Positions 13,501 through 27,300 of a stretch of 64,000 nucleotides of DNA are shown here, in pieces. This stretch comes from Liolophura sinensis. Taxonomy: Eukaryota > Mollusca > Polyplacophora > Chitonida > Chitonidae. The notes under the pieces are model-generated. The model made no database searches. It saw nothing but the letters and a program-made list of their open reading frames with translations, and was not told where the DNA came from. Where the stretch lies: NCBI RefSeq assembly GCF_032854445.1, contig NC_088306.1:9074193-9138192 (forward strand), read 5' to 3'. The position numbers were made by a program, and so were the translations under genes. Position 1 is the stretch's first letter, and every line of letters starts with the position of its first letter.

Positions 13501-14162
13501 TCACACATATTTAGCAAATCTTGTTCTATCCTTAATGTCATATGTATTAAGAAGAATCTGTCAGATTTTACCTAAATGCTACGTGTTCAAAAGAACTGTG
13601 TCACATCATCTCAACCAAACCTGTATAAAGGTGTCCTCCAGTTGCTATTCCCAGGAAATTTGAGTTCTCAACACTGACCAAAGTTTTTTTTTGGCAGTAC
13701 AAGTACAATCATTCTTTAAAATATAACTGACACAAGTGCAACAAACAACAAGAAAAGAAATTCATGTGATATACAAAATTGCTAAACATGTGAAATGGAA
13801 ATAACTATTTACTAGAACTATAAATGCGTTTTTAAAGGAAAAAAAAAACAGATTGGCATTCCTCAAAAGGCCGAATTCAAACAATTATGGTGATAAGAGA
13901 TTGTGACAGGCAGATCTACGCAAAGTTTATGACCATGGCAAGTCTTTGGAGCAAAGAGAATCAGGATAAAAATACATGAAGTGTAATTATTTAGGACATT
14001 TCTTTTTGCTAAGAAAATAAAAACTGCACAACAAGAAAAAGGCAGTGACAGATTTTTTTTTTTGTATGTTTTCCCTTTGTTTTTTTCGTGTTTCTCATGT
14101 TTGTATCCGTCGCCATCACTTTAAAACTATTACCAGGTACAGTGTATTTACATGTACATGTA

Positions 14163-14168
14163 TTTATT
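14163..14168 (-). terminator. Candidate polyadenylation signal for FXR
   Basis: On the minus strand this reads AATAAA, about 660 bases beyond the stop codon. It is the first clear canonical hexamer that I found. Other hexamers lie further downstream, for example near 12775, so this is only a candidate. Confidence 0.3.
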
Positions 14169-14827
14169 TTCCAAATAAAGCCTGGTTAAAACGTCAAAAC
14201 CTCAAGAGATTGTCAAATCTGGACACGTCAAAGTATTCACGATAGACACATTGCAAATTGCTTTTCATTAAGTAAGCAGACAAGCAAGCCATCTTCTTCA
14301 GTCTAATCAATAGCCACTTCATGTACAACCACATGTATACATTTGACTTTCAGTTTCACTTTCCGAAGTCACTTTGTCTCTCTAAGGAGAGGTCGCGCAT
14401 ACACTGGTCTCACACACTGGTATATTGTCAACATTTGGATATGGTCAACTATTTTTTTTTTTGTTGACAAACCGTGACCCCCTTCATTCCTTACGCCCTG
14501 CCCTACGTAGAGATGCTAAGCCTGTTTCAGTACCACAACAAGCACATCCCACATCCTGCAGCACATCCATCTTCTCCTCTGTGATGGGGGTCTTTGGCGA
14601 AAATTCACACAATTTGTTAAAAACGTCCCGTCTAGAGCAGAATCTGGGGTTGGTTATATGGGCACTCCAGGAGAGACCACTCACTGGAGAGGATTATGTA
14701 ACTACGTACATGCATGAACGTGACGGGAGCCCTGTGCTGGGCGTGAGCGAGGGATAGAAGGGGGAGGGGCCTCCCTTCTCATCACATCCCCTCCCCTTGA
14801 GGGGCCACAGCCACCTTCCCCTCACAC

Positions 14828-15342
14828 CTACTGTCCTCCATTGACCAGCACATCTTTGCTCTTCTGGGCATTGCTTGTTTTGGCTTTGTTCACTTTAGAG
14901 TCCGATTCACTGCCGCTGCCCTGGCCTGGTCTCCCCTGAGGAGGCTTGGGAGCCCCAGGGCGGGGCCTGGTCTCCCTTTGCTCTTCCCTCGGGGGTCGCT
15001 GGGGACGTGGTGGCTGTGCAGGCTCCCCCTGAATGACAGGACCTGGCTTTACATCTTTACCCCCAGATGCACCATTAGCATTGGGTGGACCAGAGGGGTA
15101 CCTCCTCTGCTGGTAGCCTGGGGATTGAGACCTCCTGTTATGACTGCCATACCCCTCAGAACGGTTGCCTGAGTAGCCCTCAGACCTGTAGCCACCTCGC
15201 CCTGACATCCCAGACGACATTCTCCCCCGGTAGTTAGACGTACTTGTATCCGTTTCAGTGCCAGATGCAGTGCCTCCGTTCCCTCTCCGCCTATTCCGTC
15301 TACGGCGCCTGCGTCGAGGACCATCAATAGAGGAGACGCTAT
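14828..15342 (-). CDS. FXR exon 17 (last coding exon, stop TAG)
   Basis: 515 nt, entering in phase 1 after acceptor ACAG at 15343-15346. It encodes DSVSSIDGP followed by seven Arg, Asn and three Arg. A low-complexity tail follows, rich in G, S, R, P and Q with RGG-like GRGG and several YRSEGY-type repeats. The SVSSIDG-plus-polyarginine junction resembles FXR1/FXR2 tails. The protein ends VNGGQ. Confidence 0.93.
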
Positions 15343-18300
15343 CTGTAAACATTCAGTGTATACTGAAAGGCTTACTCCTTCAGTATCATACAAAAGGAGC
15401 AATTATGTATTTATTTTTCTGACTGTTCTTTGACGCCATACAATTTTTCCACTGACAGCATCGCAACTGGTGTTTTGGTGGAGAAAACTAGAGTGCCTGG
15501 AATACTGGCAAACTTTCCCCATGTATAACATACATGTAGGTCATATTGGTGAAAGTCAACTGATCTGCAATGATCTTCATGCCAGACCACACAATTGATT
15601 AGTGAAACATAAGATCCAAAAACGATGAGAGTGATAAAATTCCCCCTGAGACGATGGGACTACACAAATGTTGCATGTAATCTGATGATTAAGAAGGACA
15701 ATCTGAAGACATTTATACCATCAGTGTATTTTTTAGCTGGAAGAGCTCTTACTGGCCTGGTCAGCTCATGTGTTGTTCTTGCCACAGCTAAACGGCCCAT
15801 TACCAATCAGCGACAGTGCAGTAGACTTGAACTCCACTGTCCATTTATTTATTTATTTATTTATTTAATTGGTGTTTTACGCGGTACTCAAGAATATTTC
15901 ACTTATACGATGGCGGCCAGCATTATGATGAGATGAAACCTTGCAGAGCCCAGGGGAAACCCATGACCATCCGCAGCTTGCTGGCAGACCTTCATGTTTC
16001 CTTGGATTTATTTCTTTATTTATTTGATTGGTGTTTTACGCCATACTCAAGAATATTTCACTTATACGACGGCAGCCAGCATTATGACGAGATGAAACCT
16101 GGCACAGCCTAGAGGAAACCCATGACCATCTGCAGGTTGCTGGCAGACCTTCATGTTTCCTTGGATACTTCCAATCTGGAGAAACGTGCCGGCATACGCT
16201 AAGCAATCTGATTTGTGCTACTCTAGCCTTGACTAGCATCATATAAATATATATGTAAAAAAATTGGAAAATTCTTGAGTTGTTTATCAGATGAATAAAT
16301 AAACTAAACTACTGGTTCAATGTTATCACCCAAGAGGAAATTGCTCTTCACATCACTTAACACAGTTTGTGCGCTCAAAAACTAGACAAACATTTCTTCA
16401 GTAAGAACATGCTGTCTACACCTGTATTCAGCGTTCTGTTGACTTGGTCTAGTCTATGTAACAACATGACCAAGTTTTGCCATGTCTGCAGTGTGTATCA
16501 CTTGTCAATCTGACAGCAACCATTGACACTTTCAGTGTCTAACAAAGGGCACTGAGTAACATTTCAATGTAGTAAACAGTAACTGGATTTATTTCTTTGA
16601 TTGGTGTTTAACTCTGTACTCAAGAATATTACACCTATACGATGGCAACCAGTATTACGGTTTGTGGAACCTGGGCAGAGCCTTCAAGATTTGTCACAAA
16701 AAGTACATTTTTTTAATTAAAGAAAGTAACTAAAACATTATTTTTGGCACTGAAACTTACATTTGTCCAGTAAGATATTATTCTACATGAGCCTAACAAA
16801 CAAACCTTAAAGCACATGTCTAATAAGAGCAACAGAACTGTTAGGATCAGGCAATATGAGCAGAATTATATAGGTCAAATACAGAAGGTGACCCCAACAG
16901 TGAGAGTTGAGAGAGACATGACTCCACCAGCCCCAGTCCGACCCTAAACACCCAGAACAATACAGTGTTCATCTCACCTTGATCCTGGCTGTTCACACTG
17001 GCGTTGTCCAGAACAGTGTCATCATCGTCCGTCATTCGTCGCCGCGACCCGTAACCTCCGCTCTCGTCGTGAGAAACTGTGAACACCAGGGAGAATGCAA
17101 ATCAATCAACAGTAGGGCTGTAACAGGGCCCCGCTCCCGCCATTTATTGGTTCTACTTTAAAGTTCAACTCTGTTTTCAACAATATACCCTAAGTAATCA
17201 CAAATTTCATCCATGACTAACTCGCTCATTTTTCCAGATTCTGAGAGTTCTACTGATTTTAGGAAGCTGTTTTGAGCTTTGTTCGGAACAAGGGATGATA
17301 TTCTATTGGAAATTTGACCACCAAAAATAATATTTTGTGACATTTACTTGCCTCTAAAAATGTTCTTTTGTGGGCAAAATTTTAGGTTATTTAGAGTATA
17401 TCAACCCTTGCAGTTGGCTGAACCAATGGAGCTCACTACAAAATGCTATTTTGAAGACAAAATAGGCCCACTTGCAGTATACCAAAAATAATATTTCACA
17501 TATCCCCCCTTTATTCTTTTCAATTTAAAACCCACCTTTATACATTAAAATATTTGCCCATATTTATGTCTGTGAAAAAGAAAAACATAATACAACAGGA
17601 AAATAAATAAAATACAAATAAAAAAAGGCAGTTTCAAACATGAATGACAATTATCTTTTCACAATACGGTAAGTGAATGTTATGCTAACAGGCAACACAT
17701 ACAAGATGGCTGCTGAGAACAACTGGACAAACCCTTTAACACAAAATGGACCTCGGTTTAAATGCACAATATCTTAAGGCCATTGTAATGTGTGAAGAAT
17801 GAATTTACATGAAAACAAAAAACAACTGTCTGTTAGTCTACTTTGGTTGGAGTGCACTAAGACTTTTGTCAGTAAAAGCATGACAGTATGCTAAGAGTCA
17901 AGAGTCAAGATTCAGATATGCATACTGCTAAGAAATGTCACAAATCTTGTCTTGATGTCATGCCCAATACTTGTCCAGCAAAACCTCGAACTATTTCCCC
18001 ACTATCCCATCTCCAGTGTTGAGCCCTTTAACGGAACTGCCACATAAAGATTTGAATACAGCAACCTGTGGATGGTTGTGGGTTTCCCCCCGGCTCTGCC
18101 TGATTTCCGTCCACCATATTGCTGGCCGCCATCATATAAGTGAAATATTCTTGAGTACGGCATAAAACACCGATGAAATAAATATTTATTTTATTTATTT
18201 ATTTGATGGGTGTTTTACGCCGTACACAAGAATATTTCACTTATACGATGGCGGCCAGCATTATGGTGGGTGGAAACCGGGCACAGCCATGGGGGAAACC

Positions 18301-21300
18301 CACGACCATCCGCAGGTTGCTGGCAGACCTTCCCACTTACGGCCGGAGAGGAAGCCAGCATAAGCTGGACTTGAACACACAGCGACCACATTGGTGAGAG
18401 GCTCCTGGGTCATTATGCTGCACTAACCAACTGAGCCACGGAGGCCCCCAATGAAATAAATAAATAAATGAATACAGGAATAATATACACATTCTGGCTT
18501 TTAACTCTGAGCAGTTCTCTGTTCCTTGACTTGCTCTGTGCAGATTTCCTTCTGTCATAATTGTAACAAGGTAGGATATCCTGACTACAGTATTTCACAT
18601 AAACATTGCTTTCTAAAAATGCACTTCCAGGAGCAAACAAAAAGATTACAATATTACTTTAGATGCAAACACTTAAGTTTTGCTGAGGAGAAATTAATCA
18701 AACTTCAAACAAAACTCTTAAATGGCCTAATCAGCTGAATGAATCAATGAGCATCCAGCAAAATGTGTCACTAGAAAAACACTAAAAATGTGAAATACGA
18801 TACTGGTATTTACAATCATTTCAACCCTGAGGAATTTCCCTGTAATCTGGAGATAGGAACATAGACTATGACCCTAAAGGTCTATGGTTCAAACCCCTAC
18901 TGGGTCGACCCATCACATGCCATAAAGGTAGATAAAGAATCGCACTGGAAGAAAATAGTTGTGACAGGAGACAGACGGAGATTCACCAAGACCCAACACA
19001 GAGTTTTAACTACAGGACCCACGTACAGCCCATTCTGTTCTCCTCGCTATAATGACCTCGACCTCCACGGTAACCTCCGTTATTTGACATGGCATAATCT
19101 GTGGAAGAGAGATGAAGAGAAAACATGCAACACACAGGTTAATATCCGCACACTGTAACATATCATACCGCTTGTATCTGAAACAGAGGGTTAGCCAAAA
19201 ACGTAAGATGAACACTTTTTGGAGCCCATTTTGCCTGAGCAGAGCTCAAACCACATTTAGTATTCTCCTAGGTTGCACGTACAGAATGCATGGAGTTCAA
19301 TTACACCTCTCGCACACAACAACGTTGTTCTTGGACAACAAATCAAACATACCATGCTGCATGTGAAGCCAGTTATCATGAAGTCTGTTAGCTACTGATA
19401 GCCTGTGATATAGGGACAAACATAGTGTTAACTGATGCTGAATGTTTAATTGTAAGCCAACTCAACATAATATCAAGGTTTATCAAAGAATTACACGGTA
19501 ACCAAGTTGCTGAGAGAAAAAAAATGTACAAAATATGAAACCTTTTTTAACTGTAACTTTTGAAAGTATGTACAAATATGTACAACGACGGTGAAAAATT
19601 TGGAAAGGACACATTTGTGACTGTATGAGTGGAGAGTGTTACAAAATAAAGGGAGAGATGTGGCACTGATTTTCTTTTTCGCTTGTACACTATGACGAAA
19701 GGCTTAGCTGGCTAACCCATGATCTGAAAACATCTATATATGTACGTATGTATGTATGTACGTATGTATGTATGTTTGTATGTATGTATGTGTGTGTGTG
19801 TGTGAGTTTTTTCACATCGTAGCCAACAATTTATCAGTCATATGACGATGAAGAGTAATTAGGTGTGTGTCTTCCTATGGCAGGACGAGTCCAGGCCACC
19901 AAAGTGCTGCCGCCACAGAAGTATCAATGTCAAATATTTTGTGGAATAGCTACGTTGCTGTAACACTTGTTACACCTTCATGCACATGTAGTGAAACAGC
20001 ATCCTGAGGAATAGGAATTTATAAAGTTGGTCACAAAGAACACCAGCAGTAATATTAGGTCCAGAGATACAAACAGGGCACAACAACCACACAGCATTAG
20101 ATAAGCAATCGACAATGGAATACAGAAAGTAGGCTAGAGCACATACATACAAAAGTGGCAGCAAGAGGCGCACAAACAGAAATGGCAACAAGAAATGTGC
20201 CTCCATGTGTGTCAAGAAGTGTCATTCATACAGAAATGGCAAAACAGAGGTATGCATTTAAACTTAGCACCAAGATGCGTAAATCCGTAAGTGGCAATGC
20301 AGATTGTTTAGACCACTGGCTACAATACACCACAATACACAAGTGACAATAAGAGGCAGGCATATATAAGTAGCTACATGCTTTGGTAAGCAGAATCAAA
20401 GGCATGCTTTTGTCCTTGTAAGTAAAAACAAAGGCATGCTTTTACAAAAAGCAATAAGAGACAAGTGTCAACAAGACAAGAATAAAGACATAACAAAAGT
20501 AGCAACAAGAGGCATTCAGGCATAAGTAGCACAGGGGGGGATAAATACAGTTGTGACAATTCCAGTCATGTTTAGAGAATTGGCAACCAGAATACAGAAG
20601 GGGCAATAACAGGAATGTATTTTAAAGTAGCAACATAGTCATGCGTTCACAGGTTGCAACAGAGGCATGCGTTCACAGGTAGCAACAGGGTCATGCGTTC
20701 ACAGGTAGCAAAAGAGTCATGCGTTCACAGGTAGCAACAGAGGCATGCTTTGAAAAGAGGCGAGTGCCGAACAAGACAAGAATACAGACATGACAAATAG
20801 CAGTAAGAGGCAAGCACCAAGTGGCAACAAGACACAAGAACAGAAAATCAGCAAAAAGAAGAAGGTACATCGAAGTGGCAACAAGCCAAGAATACAGATG
20901 TGGCATGGCAATAACCAAGACATGGCAATAACCAAGGACACACGTGTAGGTGGAACTCACCATTATCACGGTGCATGGACATGCCTCGCATTCGGCCTCG
21001 ACCTCGACGGTAGCCACGACCCCGCCCACCCGTGACAACGCTGTCTGTCAAATAACCAGACTGGCGGCGCTCCTCAGCCTCGGCCACCTCCGCTGACCAA
21101 TCAGCAATGGGTCTGGAGGAGACGGACTCATCGTCACCTTCAAACAACAAAAGTTTTCTTGTCTCCTGACACCATTCAATGTCCAACATCAACTACAGTC
21201 TGTGGAAACCCTTTTAATCGCAAACATCTCCCTGTATTTTGTGTGGCTAACGAAATATCGCCTACAATCAAACTGGTTAACACATGGTAAGGGAGGTAAC

Positions 21301-24300
21301 TGCAAGATAGAACAACTATGTCTGCCAAGTTATGCCCCCTGTTTAGTGCTCATCCTCAGCAAGAATGTTCCCATTTAATACAGTTACATGTACTTCATCA
21401 TACAAGTTCTAACCCTGAGGCTCTGCCATGGTGATCTCAAAGACAACATGGACAGACACTTGAACCATAACAACTCAAACTTTGATGGGGAACTAAGCCT
21501 GTGCTTACTGTATCAGTGTCCCTCGGACTCGCATCTTTGATCACGTTTGAAAAATTGTTAGCACTGACAGAACACGGGTATACACAGGCGATCTTATTAA
21601 AACATAGCAAATATGTCCCAAACATGAATAAAAAAATTTAAAAAACAAAACAAAATTACAATGTTCAGTTGTATGAATCTATTAACCAGTGCCCAAGCCC
21701 AGTGCAGTTCCAAGGCAGCGTGACAGAGTACTTCGTATCTTGTCCTATCCTTTATCAATGATGATTGTTAGATTTGTTCTTGTCTTTGGAGAGTGAAGAG
21801 TGTGATGTGACATACCTGCAGCCGAGTACCTGTCTCCCCAGCGTCTTCCTCCTCTCCCCATGCCCCGCCCCCTCATGCTGGAGGGCGGTCGGCCCCGATC
21901 ATCGCCCTGTGAGTCAGACCGCCTCCTGTCAAACAAAACACAGGTAAATTATTTGAGCCACATATATCTGCTGAAATTGTGATCGTTTCTTCCTGTGCGA
22001 ACAGGAAATTAATCCTTCAAATACATCAATAACCTATAAAATATCAATCAAGTTTCACTGTTCCATATTCAACTTTTTACATACTCTAAAGGTAATGAAC
22101 ACAAAAAAAAAAAAAACAATTTTTTTTGCAGAAATATGAACCTGTATAAATTACAATTGTTACATTTCTAAAATTGGTGCCTGTGTATGAAGGGAGACAA
22201 CTCTAGACTTACCTTCTGTCATGTGGCGGAGGAAAATAAGGACCCAGCTGTGGACCAGAAATATTCTTCAACTGTTGATCAATCTCAAGCTTCTCTTGTC
22301 GCAGCATTTCTACTTCCTGACACAAGCACAGAACACAAAGCGCACAAATTAAAACACTGGCCAGCCACTGAGCAGTTCTAGTCTGTCCAAAATGAGTAAT
22401 TCAACAATTCATTGAGCAGACAAGAACATTTCCAGACGACACAGTCAGAATTTCTGGCCAAGTTCACAAAAAAAAAGTTTCATTTTTTTGGAGAATTTTA
22501 GTAAAAACTTTGCAGCAAGGGTTACATCTGGATGCCTCAGACCAGGTATAGAATCTAGTTGTGTAATTTCCATGAAACCAGAATTTAAAATGAAGACTGA
22601 CCAAGCATTTTCACCTGCAGCAGAACATTGTCTTTGGAGAAAACTGAGGAGGATCTTATCTCCATCACGAAAGACAAATAAGTTTCGTTTCAACTCAAAA
22701 ACTCTCTTAAGGTCATATTTAGTATAGTAACAGTCAGAGACTACTTCCACAGAACTTTGCAAACCCATTTTCTAATCAAAATTTACACAAAAGTTATTCG
22801 AAGTTAATATGGAGACTTGTGATAGTGGGTGCAGGAAATCATTCGCTCACTTCAATCACATTAATATTTACACACACACACAAAAAAAATTTCTCTTACC
22901 TTGAGATGAGAAAGGTGGTAATCCAGTAGGACGTGAGCATTGGAGATGCTTTCCAACGTGCCAACAAAGATAAAGGGGACCATGCCCTGTGGACAGCCAG
23001 CAATAGCCTGCTGACGTGAGTACATGGTGTCATTGACAGATGTGAAGGAAGAAATGACTGATGTAGAGATACAGAGTGCTTGATGTGACAAATTTCAGAT
23101 GACTGAATGACTTACTGATTCCTTCATTACCATAGTGTTTTGGCCCTTACTTAATAATCATTTACTTGTATGTCCACAAGGAAACCTTGTAGTGACAACA
23201 GGGAAAGCCTGTAGCGCCCTGAGGAAAGCTGGTAGTGATCATGGGGAAACCTTGTAGCGCCCTGAGGAAAGCTGGTAGTGAACACGGGGAAACCTTGTAG
23301 TGCCCTGAGGAAAGCTGGTAGTGACCATGGGGAAACCTTGTAGCGCCCTGAGGAAAGCTGGTAGCGGCCAGCAGTGATCAGGGGAAACCTGATTGTGAAC
23401 AAAGGAAACCTGGTGTTGCCCAGAGGCAACCTTATCTTACGACATACACATACCACCAAAGCTCCTCACCTAGTCACAGCTGATGCAGTGAGACCGGCAA
23501 ACACCTACATGTATGAACTGACTGACATGTGGCCATAGTATCTCACATACTGACAGGCATAGATAATACTTCCAATGAAATAGTAACCTGCCAACCACAG
23601 CAAGCATGATACCAGAATGCATCAAGGGAACCACTACAGTGGCGATGTCATCAAGGATTGGGTGACTTTCTTACCTCCTGTCTTGGAGATTCACCCTCGT
23701 TGTCTCCCTCAATCTTCACTCGCACAACCCCGGATTTGTCCACGATGTCCTGAATATTTCTACCATTTCTACCTATGACTTTAGCTGTAAGAGAAGGCAA
23801 ATACTTATGATCATTTTGTCAATTGGCATTAAGCATGTGTTGTATTGTTGTTTTAGACATCTGATCATCTGGGGTACAAGTAGTGAACCACTCACTATTT
23901 GCTAGTTGGCCACAAACTTTTCCATGGATGATTCAATCAAAATCAATGTAAAGGGTAAGACAGCGCAAAGAGCCCCAAAATTCCACAGGCTTTACTTCAT
24001 TTTTCATTTATACGACGGGTACTTTAAAGGAATATCCCATTATTTTTCAATTTATAAATAATGGTGATCGGGTTTAAGCCAGAGTACCTGTCAGCTGGCT
24101 TAGGTTTAGATATTTACATGTATTTGATTGATACTTTTACACCATCACGACATTCCACTTTAACACGTGGGGTGTATGAGCAGCATACGTTATCAACAGT
24201 CTGTCAAACACCTCAATGTGAAATCCTGAACTGGATTCATACCAAAATGAAACCTTTACTGTGAAACCCTTGCCTGAGCTGTTTTTTTCCAGTTTCTCTG

Positions 24301-27300
24301 TTGCCATGCACGACTTACCTACTAAATTTCTTGGCACCTGAAATGTATCTTCTGCAAACTCTAACATAGCTCTGGCTTTTTTTACACTTTCTTCTGTCTG
24401 AAAACAGAAAAACAGGAATTCGGTCATGCAACTTATGAGCGGACATATGCAACAAAAGGTCGTCATATTGTGCAAAATGTAAAACATATCAGGGGTCCCT
24501 TACTCAGTAGACAGAAACTCCTTTTACTCCACAGTTTCATGTGTGTGCACATAAAGTGTTTATGGAATAAGCACCTCTGAAGCCTGGCCCCTTTACATAG
24601 TTTTAATGTTTTTCAATTTTAAATATGATGATGACACAGCATTCTGAGTAATTGTAGACCATTTACATTTAATAAATTGCCATTAACATCACTGCATTTT
24701 TTTTCAACCTAATTCTAGTTGCCTAAGCCATGGTGATTTGGGGAGTGTGATTTGCTTCTATTTATGCATTTACATGTACAGTTAGAATGAAACCCTGACT
24801 GAGATAAATTGACAACAGGCCCTATTTCACCTGTTACATGTGACCATTTGCCAAGTACCATACTACCTCGCTGCTCTGCTTCTACCCTATCTGCTAGATG
24901 TACAAATCTTTTATTGCATTCGTTCCCAGAAGCACTTTCAGGACCGCTTTGTTTTAATTTATTTGAATCCTCTTTGACGCCATACCAGTAACTTTCGCAT
25001 TAAGCTGGTGTCTAGTTTTACAGATGGAGGAAAACCTGCATACCTGGGATAAACCACCAACCTTTGGCTAGTTCCTGACAATCTTTACCTCATGTGACGT
25101 ACATGCATGCACACCGTACATGGAAGGCAACTTGTCTACAGTGAACAGGAGTCACATGTAAGCCAACCTCCACTCAAGCGTCATCAACAACATATTGTCG
25201 CAAAAGCCCCACAAACAACGACAGTGGTTGAATTTACAAATTCCAAGACCCAAATCAGTATTGCACCTACACCTCGTGTTTAGCCACACATTGTGGAGTA
25301 TAACTTGATTAGCGAACAACTCACCTCCCCGTGTACTTTGAATGTACACGAGTTCTCGTCCAGTTCTATAGCGGTGATGCCGGGAACTTTACGAGCCTGC
25401 TGGATGTTGGCACCGTGTGTACCTATTGCCAAACCCATGACATCTTCCAGCACCGAGAATTCTTCAACATAACCTGACTTGATCTTTGTACTCTGGAAGG
25501 TAAAATCAGGGAAGAGTTTATGAATTTGTAAAATGTAATTGCGCTTTATTTATTTATTTGATTGGTGTTTTACACCCTACTCAGGAACATGTCACTTATA
25601 AGACAGTAGTCAGCATAATGATGGGAGGAAACCGGGGCAGAGCCCGGGGGAAAACCACAACCATCCGCAAGTTGCTGAGAGACCTTCCCACATATGGCCA
25701 GAGAGGAAACCAGCATAAGCTAAGCTTTAACTCACAGGGACCACATTGGTGCAAGGCTCCTCGGTCATTGCGCCACGCTGGCGTGCTAACCATCTCGGCC
25801 ACGGAGGACCCAAATGCACTTTAATACGTTTGTAACTTCAAGTAAATCTGAAGTCTGTCTTTATCTTCTGTGTTCTTTCCATTCCCTATTGTGGAACTCT
25901 CGTCTTGTCGAGTGTGCTTGTCGTCGACATTTCAAAGCTGTAAGCTCCAATTTTGACTTCGTATCACCTATTTATTTATGAACAATGAAGATTATAACAT
26001 CACAATTACGTCAAATTTTATCTTCCCTCCTAAAACACTGTTTGAGATAAATAAGCGTTATCTTTTCGATTTCAGACACACATGAATGCACATGCATAAA
26101 TTATCCATCCTGAACACCGTAAAGGACAAGGCAACCCAAACTTCTGCGCCTGCAATATTCCAAAACGCACTGTTGTGTAATACATGTGTCAACGCATATC
26201 ATGGAGCCAGCGTACCTGTAACTTTTTCACGGCCTCTTCCGTTCTCTGTTTGATGATGGACTTTTGCCTGAGGTTTCTCAGGTGCATATCTCCTAACATA
26301 GATGCCCGCTTCAGCACATTCTCATGTGTTGACTGTCAACAAACAAAACAGTACAAATGGTACATCCATACCAACTGACAAGGTCTTCCACTCACATACT
26401 CCTCACAGTTCAAGGGCCACTGTCACAGCTAGAATATTTTGAGCAGAAAACTTGAACATGCTACTCCAGTTCCATGAAAAACTGTGTGGAAATATTAAAA
26501 TACAAGCGACAAGCTAATGCGACAAATGATTTACACTGATCAACACTGTATTTAGCCTCCTCATAAACAAAATATTCGACAGTTTAAGTCAAATTTGAGG
26601 ATGTCACACCAGAAAATTTTGGAAATGACACAAAACTTTTTGTTTCCATACATTATTCCGAAACTTAATGCACAAGCATTATTTTTTTTGTAATCTAAGA
26701 GTGTAATTCATTTCATCTCTGTCCTTATCATTGAACCTGGCTCCTTAAGCAACTGGGCTCTGGAAACCCTTAAAAACCTTCGTAACATTTTTTCTCTTCT
26801 TGTAGGCAGAACTGACTCAATCATGGAGAAAAAAATATTCCATCTGTAAATCAATTATCAAATTTCCCCCAAAATTGCTGTGGCATCCAGCACTATTTTC
26901 CACTCACCAGGACTATAAGAGCACTTTCTTCTCGGTTAAATAAGACTAACTGAGCACCACAATGCCTTTTGAAATCTCTATGTGCTGATTCGTCTGCACA
27001 CCTGCAAAGTAAAAAATGACACATACACCTGTAGACTAATTACTCAACATTTTCAAAATATGAAAGCGCAATTTTCAAAGCAATTTATGCACACTTTTAA
27101 ATTGATTTTGGAGACAGATTTTGGTTAGATTAGCCAATTTCAGGGCTTCACAAAAAGTATAATTTTATCAGTCAACACAGAATAATTCCTTCAGAATATG
27201 CTTGAATAAACACCTTGCAAACATGTGAAAAAGGCTGAAGACTTGCAGTAGCTGGTCACACACGTTCAAAACAAGTATGAAACGGTTGATTTGTATTTCT

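Larger units (their letters stand above)
10600..14827. other. Region downstream of the FXR gene, probable 3' UTR at right
   Basis: This lies immediately 3' of the FXR stop codon at 14828 on the minus strand. The part nearest the stop is probably 3' UTR, but its end cannot be placed from sequence alone. AATAAA hexamers on the minus strand occur at several points, the first clear one about 660 bases past the stop. The stretch also contains a truncated SINE and a 42 bp minisatellite. No other gene was recognised. Confidence 0.5.
15343..26907 (-). other. FXR introns 6-16 (3' half of gene)
   Basis: Eleven short to medium introns between the exons listed. They contain SINE copies (15840-18450, 25543-25812), an aacaagaggca/gcgttcacaggtagc repeat region around 20150-20960, a 43 bp minisatellite near 23200-23410, and microsatellites near 19740. 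No further exon was found in them. Open frames inside them lack homology. Confidence 0.7.

Noticed and set aside
14425-14757. Open frame of 110 codons on the plus strand next to the FXR stop
   Set aside because: It lies antisense to the probable FXR 3' UTR and has no family resemblance.
22861-23091. Extending FXR exon 11 upstream through the open frame (QQAIAGCPQ before GMVPF)
   Set aside because: A cacag acceptor lies exactly at the family boundary before GMVPF, exon 10 ends in the matching phase, and the resulting 87 nt length equals the human exon.
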